Shown piece by piece: positions 53,543 to 61,432 of a stretch of 64,000 bases of DNA (the stretch's first letter is position 1; each line of letters opens with the position of its first letter). The notes below the pieces were generated by a model. The model saw nothing but the letters and a program-made list of their open reading frames with translations, was not told the origin of the DNA and did no database searches. The translations under genes and the position numbers were made by a program. Origin of the DNA: Bacteroidetes bacterium 47-18 (GTDB lineage: Bacteria > Bacteroidota > Bacteroidia > Chitinophagales > Chitinophagaceae); NCBI GenBank assembly GCA_001897155.1, contig MKSF01000021.1:21652-85651 (forward strand). Direction: 5' to 3'.

Positions 53543-54931
53543 ATGAATCTATCCAGTGATACCATAGCGGCCATCGCCACCGCTCCCGGCATCGGGGCCA
53601 TCGGGATCATCCGCCTCAGCGGGCCGGATGCCGTCAGCATCGCTAACCGTATCTTCAAAGGCAAAGACCTCACCCTACAACCTACCCACACCCTGCACTT
53701 CGGGCATATCCTCAACCCCGAGGACCCTTCGGAGCTGATAGATGAGGTGGTGGTATCGCTGTACCTTGGTACCAAAAGCTACACCGGTGAGCATACGGTG
53801 GAGATCAGCGGCCATGGATCACCTTTCATATTGCAGAATATCTTAAATGCCTGCATCCGTGCGGGCGCCCGCCTGGCAGCTCCCGGGGAGTTCACCCAGC
53901 GCGCCTTCCTGAACGGCAAGCTGGACCTGGCACAGGCCGAAGCCGTAGCCGACCTGATAGCTGCCGATTCCAAAGCGGCCCAGCAGACCGCTCTTAAACA
54001 ATTACGTGGCGGCTTCTCCAACGACCTGAAGTCCTTAAGGGACCAATTGATACAATTTGCCGCCCTGATAGAGCTGGAGCTGGACTTCTCCGATGAGGAT
54101 GTGGAATTCGCCGACCGTACCCGCTTCCGGGCGCTCATCACGGAGATCAAAAACGCGTCGCAGCAGCTGATAGATTCCTTCCGCCTGGGTAATGTGATCA
54201 AAAAAGGGGTCAGCGTGGCGATCATCGGCAAACCCAATGCGGGTAAGTCCACTCTGCTCAATGCCCTGCTGAATGAGGACCGTGCCATTGTCAGCGATAT
54301 TGCCGGCACCACCCGCGATACCATAGAGGAAACCCTTAACATCAACGGCATCCTGTTCCGCCTTATAGATACGGCCGGCATCCGTACCGAGACTACCGAT
54401 ATCATCGAGCAGATAGGTGTAGGTAAAAGCCTGGAAAAGATGCGCGAGGCGGATGTGGTCATCTACCTTTTTGATGTGGAAACCACCACGGCAGCCGAGC
54501 TGCGGCAACAGATAGACCTGTTTGAGCAGGAACAGTTCAAGTTTATCCTGGTAGCCAACAAGTGCGACATTTCCGGTATTTCCCGGGCACAGGAGCGGTT
54601 CACAGCCATCTCCCACCCGATACTGTATATTGCCGCCAAAGAAAAGCAGGCGATGGACAGCATCCGGCAGGCACTGTTTGATACGGCAGTGGAAGGCAAT
54701 ATAGAAACGGAGAATACCATCGTCACCAATGCCCGCCACCATGCGGCCCTCCTGAATGTAGTGAACAGCCTTACCGAGGTGGAGCAAGGTATGGAGCTGG
54801 GACTCAGCGGTGAGCTGCTGTCTATCGACATCCGCCGCAGCCTGCAGTTCTTAGGCGAGATCACCGGCCAGGTAGAAGTGGACCGGGATATATTAGGGAC
54901 GATCTTTGGGAAGTTTTGTATCGGGAAGTAA
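53543..54931 (+). CDS. mnmE: tRNA modification GTPase MnmE
   Basis: From ATG 53543 it has 462 residues. The N-terminal folate-binding domain includes ATAPGIGAIGIIRLSGPDA. The GTPase domain has G1 GKPNAGKST, G2/G3 AGTTRDT and DTAGIR, and G4 NKCD. It ends in the conserved FCIGK. With MnmG it modifies U34 of tRNAs. The last eight codons use TTT, GGG and TGT where the rest of the gene prefers TTC, GGC and TGC. The AT-rich island begins at the next base. Confidence 0.97.
   Translation: MNLSSDTIAAIATAPGIGAIGIIRLSGPDAVSIANRIFKGKDLTLQPTHTLHFGHILNPEDPSELIDEVVVSLYLGTKSYTGEHTVEISGHGSPFILQNILNACIRAGARLAAPGEFTQRAFLNGKLDLAQAEAVADLIAADSKAAQQTALKQLRGGFSNDLKSLRDQLIQFAALIELELDFSDEDVEFADRTRFRALITEIKNASQQLIDSFRLGNVIKKGVSVAIIGKPNAGKSTLLNALLNEDRAIVSDIAGTTRDTIEETLNINGILFRLIDTAGIRTETTDIIEQIGVGKSLEKMREADVVIYLFDVETTTAAELRQQIDLFEQEQFKFILVANKCDISGISRAQERFTAISHPILYIAAKEKQAMDSIRQALFDTAVEGNIETENTIVTNARHHAALLNVVNSLTEVEQGMELGLSGELLSIDIRRSLQFLGEITGQVEVDRDILGTIFGKFCIGK
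54914..54931 (+). other. Candidate chromosomal attachment site at the mnmE 3' end
   Basis: TTTTGTATCGGGAAGTAA covers the last five sense codons plus the stop of mnmE. It closely resembles, from memory, the 18-bp attachment site used by SGI1-type islands at the 3' end of trmE/thdF. No second copy is in the window and no integrase gene is seen, so the right junction must lie outside. Confidence 0.45.
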
Positions 54932-55311
54932 TACAGTTGCGATAAATCAGTGTTTTTCCTATATTTGAGTGTATTTCAACATATTTATATTTGTTGATTT
55001 TAGTGTTATTTTTGTCTTTTGTAGCATTATTCTTGTACGATTGAGCCACTACTTTGAGGATTTTTATTTGATGTGATGTGAGTTTAAATGTCTTAATAAG
55101 TTTCTATCGCTTAAAAAATGAATAATAAAGTAATTTTATTCAGAAAAATGAGTAAACTATCTTCTGAACAATTAAGATATAAAATTCACTTTTAAAAAAT
55201 TAGTTATCTATATTTTTTTAGGTTATTTAGTGTAATCACTACTTTTGTTTTCTGATATTAAATATCTTGATAGCATAATCGTTATATAACTTGACAAACT
55301 AAGAATTACAC
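54932..55311. other. AT-rich gene-free left end of the genomic island (380 bp)
   Basis: The base composition changes abruptly here. A partially palindromic CAACATATTTATATTTGTTG (near 54978) might be a recombinase arm site. A TACTTTTG -7-like box lies near 55242. No tRNA or open reading frame of note is present. Confidence 0.55.
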
Positions 55312-56271
55312 ATGAGTATTGCTTTAACCAATAAACAAAAAGATAGACTTAAAGTATTAGAACCCAAACTAAATAAAGCTATCCAAGAACAGGATTTTGA
55401 AAATGCGGCAAATCTTGTAGTAGATATACAAAACCTTCTACGTCCCACAAAGCATTACGTAAGGCTCGTTCAATCTAAAAATAAACTTTACGAACTAGCA
55501 ATTGAACTTAATAAGTGTGATTTTGCGCTTAATGGCCTTTTATCTAACGAACAGGTCATAAATAAAAATACCAGAATATATATAGAAACAATTTCACTTA
55601 TAGCAATTTGCTATTTAAGAATGAAAGAAGTTGAAAATGCAAAAAGATATATCCAAAAAGTTTTAAAAAATCATACGGTAATAATTAAGACTCAAAAAAC
55701 TAGAGAGATTTTTCATTCAGAAATTATTAATAGATTTAATGAGGAAGTAGCACTTGCTACATTAACAAGTATTCAATCAGCGAATCTGGATGAGGATGAA
55801 ATTGAAAGAGAATCAATCAGGATAATACAAACCTTAACAGAAGATGAAATTTATAGTATGATCGGGAAGTCTTCTCCACAGGCAACTAAAGATTTAATTT
55901 ATTTAGTTTATGAATATTCGACCAAACAACTTCCGTCTGCTGAGAGACTTGCACTTCCAAGCCCTGACCAGAAAGTTAAAGATAAAGAAGTTGGCCTAAC
56001 TGTTTTTGAATCTGTTAAAAGAGTGGTCTATAATTCATTATGTAACCCCAAGAGTGATATTTATAAAACTTGGTTTAATAATGGAATGCAAGTTGTATTA
56101 AGCAAGGGTTATATAAAGTCCGCTGTAATTTCGTGCTTAATTAACATAGGTTTTGGTGTTTCAATGATTGCGGCGTCAATTATTGCACTTATCACTAAAT
56201 TTGGGATCGAGGTCTATTGTACCAAGTATAAACCTAAATATGTATCTGAAATTAGAAATAGTAAATTGTAG
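55312..56271 (+). CDS. TPR-like protein with hydrophobic C-terminal segment, unknown function
   Basis: This 319-residue protein has a helical N-terminal part with TPR-like spacing (LNKAIQEQDFENAANLVVDIQNLL, TISLIAICYLRMKEVENAKRYIQKVLKN) and a C-terminal membrane-compatible stretch (SAVISCLINIGFGVSMIAASIIALITKFG). I do not recognise a family. AT-rich codon use differs from the chromosome. The helical sensor plus membrane tail is a layout seen in some defence effectors, but that is speculation. Confidence 0.6.
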   Translation: MSIALTNKQKDRLKVLEPKLNKAIQEQDFENAANLVVDIQNLLRPTKHYVRLVQSKNKLYELAIELNKCDFALNGLLSNEQVINKNTRIYIETISLIAICYLRMKEVENAKRYIQKVLKNHTVIIKTQKTREIFHSEIINRFNEEVALATLTSIQSANLDEDEIERESIRIIQTLTEDEIYSMIGKSSPQATKDLIYLVYEYSTKQLPSAERLALPSPDQKVKDKEVGLTVFESVKRVVYNSLCNPKSDIYKTWFNNGMQVVLSKGYIKSAVISCLINIGFGVSMIAASIIALITKFGIEVYCTKYKPKYVSEIRNSKL

Positions 56272-56811
56272 AAATTAGGATTTAATCTGACGATTACAAA
56301 CTCTATCCGAGTCAATATTGTAACTATTATAAAGTCTGTAAGTTTTTAGAATTCTGAGTATTCCCATTTTTGCCAAAACTTACAAATCTTATTCTTTCAG
56401 AATAGAATACAGAACATTTCAAAAATTATTTAACTCAAATAACAATGAGTTAAGACGAATATTTTCCTTTGGCATCTATAATCAAAGTATAAGATATTTT
56501 ATCATATAGAAGACAAGAGTGAAGTAGAATGGCTATGAAAAGACAGACAAAATAAGAAGTAAGGCGTTTGTTATCTTATTAAAGATTCAACTGACTATAG
56601 CCATCCCTCAATACAAAAAATGCCATTTTCTTCAACAAGAAACAATACTTTTACCTAAATCCGCTTTCGTCACCAGCCATTCCACAAAATAAGTATTTAC
56701 TCATTCTATTAGAATGTTGCTGATGTTCTTCATTAGCTTTTTTATTAACTTAGCCACAGATAAACCAGAAGCGGTATTTACAACAAACAGTCCCGGGTAA
56801 ACATAAAACCA
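56272..56811. other. Gene-free AT-rich interval (540 bp)
   Basis: No gene is recognised. Several short hairpins occur but no clear terminator. The stretch 56662-56690 weakly resembles the last bases of rtcB (57680-57712) in the same orientation and may be a decayed fragment or chance. Confidence 0.5.
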
Positions 56812-57579
56812 ATGTACATTCAAGAGATTTCAATTGATATTAAAACCAACCTAAGCAAAAACGAACTTTTTGAAGCGTTTGAATTATTGATGTCCTATTA
56901 TCGGGGTAACGGGCAAACTCAAGGAAAAATCGAAAGTCTGTATATTGAGAATAATAAAATTGTCACTCTTCCTTTTACCCTTAAAAAAAACGCACTTGAT
57001 AAAAAACACAACAACCAATATGTCCATAAGCAGATTGCAAAAATAGAACAGTTGGGCGGTTCAAAAATAAAATTCAAAACCGTAGGAAAAACTAATGTTG
57101 ATTACAAACAACCTTGTACTTGCAAGAAACCCGATTTCTATATTCTGATTACCAACTATGTCACTATTGATTCGCCATTAACTTGCGGAACCTGCAACGA
57201 TACTGTGCCACTTTACAAACTTCCCGAGTACTACGATTATGGCTATATGCCAATTTTAAGTTGGGAAACAAATTATCAATCCTGCGACAGATTGAATATG
57301 AATTGTGAAGTTGGAGAGCGGTGGGCTTTGAACCAAATGGAAAATATACAGTCACAATTATCCAAGCAAGGTAGAAAAATTTGTAAACGAATTGAAGTAT
57401 TAACGGGCGTTCCGACATTTTATTACCTGCATAATTACAGGAGATACAAAGGCGACAACAAAAAACGTCCTTGTCCGAGTTGTAACAAAAAATGGAATTT
57501 AAAAACGCCCTTACACGATTTCTACGACTTCAAATGTGATGCGTGCAGAATTGTTTCAACTATTTCGACAATGGCTTAA
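56812..57579 (+). CDS. DUF2310-type zinc-ribbon protein, possibly nucleic-acid-binding
   Basis: The 255-residue protein has an N-terminal domain (about 1-95), then four cysteine pairs: CTCKKPDF, CGTCND, a CDRLNMNCEVGERWALNQM segment, and C-terminal CPSCNKKW with CDACR. The C-terminal zinc ribbon and the GRKICKRIEVLTGVPTFYYLHNYRR stretch fit the DUF2310 family. Such proteins are annotated as possible nucleic-acid binders; no activity is proven. Codon use matches the island. Confidence 0.7.
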   Translation: MYIQEISIDIKTNLSKNELFEAFELLMSYYRGNGQTQGKIESLYIENNKIVTLPFTLKKNALDKKHNNQYVHKQIAKIEQLGGSKIKFKTVGKTNVDYKQPCTCKKPDFYILITNYVTIDSPLTCGTCNDTVPLYKLPEYYDYGYMPILSWETNYQSCDRLNMNCEVGERWALNQMENIQSQLSKQGRKICKRIEVLTGVPTFYYLHNYRRYKGDNKKRPCPSCNKKWNLKTPLHDFYDFKCDACRIVSTISTMA

Positions 57580-57604
57580 AGGTAAAATAAGTATCTGATT
57601 AATA

Positions 57605-57640
57605 AAAAGTGCCGCCACCTCAACAGGCAACAGCACTTTT
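57605..57640 (-). terminator. Probable terminator after rtcB
   Basis: AAAAGTGC (57605-57612) pairs with GCACTTTT (57633-57640) with an extra GCC/GGC pairing inside. It lies 30 bp past the rtcB stop on the minus strand and ends in a T-run. Confidence 0.6.
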
Positions 57641-57669
57641 CAATCTTCCTCTCTAAACCAATCTTCTCC

Positions 57670-59094
57670 TCAATCCTCCCTGCTTCCGTCATCAGCCATT
57701 CTAACCATTTTGGGCGAGAACTGTGCGATGATATCCACCAAATCGGTTTGTGCCGACATAACGACATGAATGTCTTTATACGCCATAGGAGCCTCATCTC
57801 TTCCTGCTCCGAGCAAAGTAACGCCTGCGGCTTCCAAAGCGTTTTGCATATTGGCTTTGGAAATGTTTTTAATGGCCTGGGTTCTGCTCATTTGTCTTCC
57901 TGCACCATGAGATGCAGAGTTAATCGCCTGCTCTTCGCCTTTCCCTCTCACCAAAAATCCGGGAGCGGTCATAGAACCGGGGATGATGCCCATTACATCT
58001 TTTCCTGCGGGAGTCGCACCTTTTCTGTGCACGATGACTTCCTCACCGTTCCATATTTCTTTCCATGCAAAATTGTGGTGGTTTTCTACTTTCGCCAAAA
58101 CCTGTGCACCAAGCGCATTTGCAATCTTGTTATGAATCACTTCGTGGCAGGCAGAGGCATAATCTCCCGCAAGGTTCATCGCCAGCCAATAATCATTACC
58201 CACTTCTGAATCCAAATCCAGATAGGCTAAGTTTTTGGCTTCGTAAGGCAGCTTGCACAAGTCTTTTGCCAGATTGGTATAATGCCCCGCAATGGTCGCC
58301 CCCAAACCTCTCGAACCCGAATGGGTCAGCAAGGCTAAATACCTTCCTTTTCTGATACCCAAAGCCGCATCATTATTCTCAAAATCCAGATAACCGAATT
58401 CCACGAAATGATTGCCACCACCTGAGCTGCCCAATTGCGTCCACGCCTTGTCTTTCAGCTTGGCGACAAAAGGATTTTCATCAAAGAGCTTATTGTCCAG
58501 AACAGCGTGTTCGGCTCTTTGGTATCTTAGAAAACCCGCACCTGCTCCGAATTTTGATTGCTCAAACAAAATTTCTTTATACACATCCTGGTTCAAATCG
58601 AAATGGGTATAAGGAATATCATACACCGACAAAGCCATTCTGCACCCGATGTCTACCCCCACGCCATAAGGAATAATGGCGTTTTGGGTGGCGAGCACAC
58701 CACCAATCGGTAAGCCGTATCCCTGATGCGCATCGGGCATCAAAGCCCCCGCAAGGGTTACGGGCAGCTGCATAGCAATATTCATCTGCTTCAAAGCACC
58801 CTCTTCGATGTTTTCCGCACCATAGATTTTGTAGGCATCGGCTTGCTCTTTCAGCGGAATGGTTTCCGCTTCCAATCTTGTGCCCACACCCTCAATAATA
58901 GCGGTTGCCAACTTCCCGAAGACTTTATGTTCCAGATAATCTTCGGCATTTTCCAATACCGCTGCATAATGTTGCAACATTTCCGCACGATTGTAGCCGG
59001 TTCTTTTTTTGTTGGCTTTCAGCGCGATACCTAATAATTCGTTTTGCGGATAACCCAAAGCGATAAGGTCGTTTCCGTTTATTTGTTGTGCCAT
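57670..59094 (-). CDS. rtcB: RNA-splicing ligase RtcB
   Basis: RtcB joins 2',3'-cyclic-phosphate (or 3'-phosphate) and 5'-OH RNA ends with GTP and Mn2+. The protein has 474 residues. The metal/GMP motifs are HQGYGLPIGGVLA, GVDIGCRM, GGGNHFVE, THSGSRGLG and the guanylylated histidine at about His396 in HGAGRQMSR. In bacteria such ligases repair tRNA and rRNA cut by toxins or stress. It is more GC-rich than the neighbouring DUF262 gene, suggesting a mosaic island. Its control region is shared with the RlaP operon. Confidence 0.97.
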   Translation of the reverse strand: MAQQINGNDLIALGYPQNELLGIALKANKKRTGYNRAEMLQHYAAVLENAEDYLEHKVFGKLATAIIEGVGTRLEAETIPLKEQADAYKIYGAENIEEGALKQMNIAMQLPVTLAGALMPDAHQGYGLPIGGVLATQNAIIPYGVGVDIGCRMALSVYDIPYTHFDLNQDVYKEILFEQSKFGAGAGFLRYQRAEHAVLDNKLFDENPFVAKLKDKAWTQLGSSGGGNHFVEFGYLDFENNDAALGIRKGRYLALLTHSGSRGLGATIAGHYTNLAKDLCKLPYEAKNLAYLDLDSEVGNDYWLAMNLAGDYASACHEVIHNKIANALGAQVLAKVENHHNFAWKEIWNGEEVIVHRKGATPAGKDVMGIIPGSMTAPGFLVRGKGEEQAINSASHGAGRQMSRTQAIKNISKANMQNALEAAGVTLLGAGRDEAPMAYKDIHVVMSAQTDLVDIIAQFSPKMVRMADDGSRED

Positions 59095-59139
59095 TGTTTT
59101 TAATTTTTTGCGTTTATTCTTTTGTTGTTATCAACAATG

Positions 59140-59176
59140 CAAAGATGCTATGCGCAGTGTGCAGCGGAATTGCGCA
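59140..59176 (-). promoter_or_regulatory. rtcB core promoter with paired TGCGCA half-sites
   Basis: On the minus strand the -7 box is CATCTTTG (59140-59147), one base from TAnnTTTG, and the -33 position reads TTC. Two TGCGCA sites (59151-59156 and 59171-59176) are 20 bp apart, i.e. on the same helix face, and overlap the spacer and -33 region. The identical geometry occurs at 63276-63312. Confidence 0.7.
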
Positions 59177-59265
59177 GTAAAATAAAATTTTAAAGAAATG
59201 TCTGAAACCTTTTTCAGGATTGACTATTAATTTTAAAAAATAGTTTTTATCGGGAGAAAAAGACT

Positions 59266-59292
59266 AATCTGCGCAAATGTGTTGCGTAGATT
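59266..59292. promoter_or_regulatory. Distal palindromic operator upstream of rtcB
   Basis: AATCTGCGCAA-N5-TTGCGTAGATT is an 11-bp-arm palindrome with one mismatch, about 90 bp upstream of the proximal half-sites. The same element occurs at 63403-63427. It is a likely binding site for a dimeric regulator. Confidence 0.7.
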
Positions 59293-59326
59293 ATTTTCGT
59301 AATTGGCGTTACCGTTATTAGAGAGA

Positions 59327-59355
59327 AATAGATTCCTACGGAATGACAATGGAGA
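59327..59355. repeat. Short repeat flanking the DUF262 gene, left copy
   Basis: AATAGATTCCTACGGAATGA and the next eight bases recur almost identically at 61346-61374. The centre ATTCCTACGGAAT is palindromic. The copies are in direct orientation on either side of the DUF262 gene. Confidence 0.8.
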
Positions 59356-59492
59356 GGGAAAATTGTTACTACTTTTGTCACACTGTAAGCATCTATACGC
59401 AATATAGGAGGATATATGGAAGAGTTGTGTAACTTTGGAAGTCAGGTACAATGTTAAAAATCGATAAATAAAATAAACTTAAATAATTCTCT

Positions 59493-61235
59493 ATGTCAAA
59501 GCTGAATGTTGACCAAAAGACAATAATGTTGCTTTTTTCGGATAAAAAATCCGATTTTCTAATTCCCGACTATCAAAGGCCGTATGCGTGGGAAGAAACG
59601 CAATGTCAAACTCTTTGGGACGATATTTTTTCTTTTGCTTTTCCTGATAATAATTATGAAAAATTTGATAGTAACGAAGAATACTTTTTAGGCTCTATCG
59701 TTACTTTTGAAAATGAAAGGAACAAAAAAGAAGTAATTGACGGGCAACAACGTCTAACAACTTTGATGTTGTTATTGCGGGCATTTTATGCCAAGTTTGG
59801 TAATATGCAAGACGAAAATTCTAAAAGCACCCGTGAAATGATTGCCAAATGTTTATGGAAAACAAATGAGTTTGGTCAACCCAATATGAATGTCTTGAAA
59901 ATTGATTCAGAAGTAGCTACTGATAACGACAAAGATGAATTTCTTGAAATACTAAAAACAGGCGTTGTTAGCAAGGGACAAAAGAGTAATTATGCAAAAA
60001 ATTATCGTTTTTTCCAAGAAAAAATTGATCATTTTCTAAATGAATACCCCTCTTATTTTCCATACCTACCAGCAAGGATCTTAGGTAATTGTATTCTATT
60101 GCCGATTGAGGCGGAGTCACAAGATACGGCTTTGAGAATATTTTCAACATTGAATGATAGAGGGCTTCCATTGTCGGATGCAGACATTTTTAAAGCACAG
60201 TTTTATAAGCATTATAGTGCTAAAAATGAAAAAGAGTCTTTTATTGAACAATGGAAAGAACTTGAAGAAACTTGTGGAAAAATTTTTCGCCCTTTAAATG
60301 GTACACCTATGGACGAGCTATTTACTCGGTATATGTATTTCATACGTGCAAAACAAGGTAACAAATCAAGTACAACAGAAGCTCTTCGGAAATTTTATGA
60401 AAGAGATAAGTATTCTATACTCAAACAAGACGAAACATTACCAAATTTAAAAATTTTAGCAATTTTTTGGAATGATATATATAACCAAAACTCTGAAAGG
60501 TTTTCTGAAAGCATTCTAAAAAAGCTGTTCATATTAAACTATGCTCCTAATGGAATGTGGAATTATTTTCTATCAGTTTACTTCTTGCAAAACAAAGATG
60601 AAAACAACCTATTAGACGAAATAAAATTAGATTATTTTTTGACAAAAACTATTGCTTTTGTTTGGGCATATTCTTTTACAAATTCAGGAGTAAATGCACT
60701 CCGTACTCCTGTATATGCTGAAATGATTCATATTGTTACAGGTCAAGAAGTAAAATTTGCAGACTTCAAATTTGATGAAAATACACTCGAAACAACAATG
60801 AAAAACTTCGAGTTTAAAAACGGCAGACCTATAACAAAATCAATGTTGACTTGGTGGGCTTTTACGGATAATGAACAAGCATTACCATTGTTAAATACTA
60901 CTTTTGCAATTGAGCATATTTTTGCGAAAAAACGACAAGAGAACGACAAATCCCTTACAAACATTAAAAATCTTGAAGCTATCGGAAATAAAGTGTTACT
61001 TGAAGATAAAATAAACATTAGAGCTTCGGATTATAGATTTTCTGATAAGATTAAATATTATCAAGGTTTTACAAATGACAAAGGGCAATTTAAGCAAGGA
61101 ACATTAATTAAAGAGTTAAGTAAACTCTCAACTTCTAACACTGATTTTACGGAAAAAGATATCGAAGCCCGCAATAAAAAAATAATTGAAACCTTTATCT
61201 CTTTTCTTAAAAAGAATGAACTAATAAAAGCATAA
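59493..61235 (+). CDS. DUF262/DUF1524 protein (GmrSD-like putative restriction enzyme)
   Basis: The protein has 580 residues. The N-terminal DUF262 domain includes FLIPDYQRPYAWEETQC near residue 25 and the hallmark VIDGQQRLTTLMLLLRAFY near residue 90. The C-terminal DUF1524 domain shows the HNH-like AIEHIFAKKRQ and NLEAIGNKVLLEDKINI...F. This fused layout is that of GmrSD-type type IV restriction enzymes, which use NTP hydrolysis to cut modified DNA, and of related phage-defence proteins. It is very AT-rich, runs opposite to the RNA-repair genes and is flanked by a short direct repeat. Confidence 0.85.
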   Translation: MSKLNVDQKTIMLLFSDKKSDFLIPDYQRPYAWEETQCQTLWDDIFSFAFPDNNYEKFDSNEEYFLGSIVTFENERNKKEVIDGQQRLTTLMLLLRAFYAKFGNMQDENSKSTREMIAKCLWKTNEFGQPNMNVLKIDSEVATDNDKDEFLEILKTGVVSKGQKSNYAKNYRFFQEKIDHFLNEYPSYFPYLPARILGNCILLPIEAESQDTALRIFSTLNDRGLPLSDADIFKAQFYKHYSAKNEKESFIEQWKELEETCGKIFRPLNGTPMDELFTRYMYFIRAKQGNKSSTTEALRKFYERDKYSILKQDETLPNLKILAIFWNDIYNQNSERFSESILKKLFILNYAPNGMWNYFLSVYFLQNKDENNLLDEIKLDYFLTKTIAFVWAYSFTNSGVNALRTPVYAEMIHIVTGQEVKFADFKFDENTLETTMKNFEFKNGRPITKSMLTWWAFTDNEQALPLLNTTFAIEHIFAKKRQENDKSLTNIKNLEAIGNKVLLEDKINIRASDYRFSDKIKYYQGFTNDKGQFKQGTLIKELSKLSTSNTDFTEKDIEARNKKIIETFISFLKKNELIKA

Positions 61236-61345
61236 AGCAAATAATCAAACTCTGTGTACAGCAACTAATTTAGCAAAAGAACATAATGTAATAGCTAAAC
61301 CTAACATTTGTGCTTACATTATCTTCAAGCTTTCTTGATACTCTT

Positions 61346-61374
61346 AATAGATTCCTACGGAATGACAATAGAGA
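61346..61374. repeat. Short repeat flanking the DUF262 gene, right copy
   Basis: Near-identical direct copy of 59327-59355, with one or two differences at the end (AATAGAGA versus AATGGAGA). Confidence 0.8.
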
Positions 61375-61396
61375 AGAAAAATAAACTTAACCAAAT

Positions 61397-61428
61397 CTCC
61401 CGCTAAGATTTCAAAACCTTAGCGGGAG
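61397..61428. terminator. Bidirectional terminator between the DUF262 gene and the RlaP operon
   Basis: CTCCCGCTAAG (61397-61407) pairs perfectly with CTTAGCGGGAG (61418-61428), with A/T-rich sequence on both sides, between two convergent genes. Confidence 0.8.
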
Positions 61429-61432
61429 GTTT

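Larger units (their letters stand above)
59095..59492. other. Divergent regulatory interval rtcB / DUF262 gene
   Basis: The 398-bp interval carries the rtcB promoter and operators on its left and a repeat (59327-59355) plus a TAACTTTG box (59430-59437) on its right. Its rtcB-side half is paralogous to 63235-63500 upstream of the RlaP genes. Confidence 0.75.

Noticed and set aside
55861..55871. Second copy of the mnmE attachment site
   Set aside because: Only about ten bases (ATCGGGAAGT) match, inside an intact gene; too short to be an island boundary.
56660..56700. Remnant of a second rtcB 3' end
   Set aside because: About 17 of 20 bases match the rtcB tail, but the similarity stops on both sides and the frame does not continue; chance cannot be excluded.
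59130..59180. Sigma-54 promoter (as in enterobacterial rtcBA) before rtcB
   Set aside because: The TTGC is present but no GG dinucleotide occurs at the required -24 distance in either the rtcB or RlaP control region; a TAnnTTTG-type box fits better.
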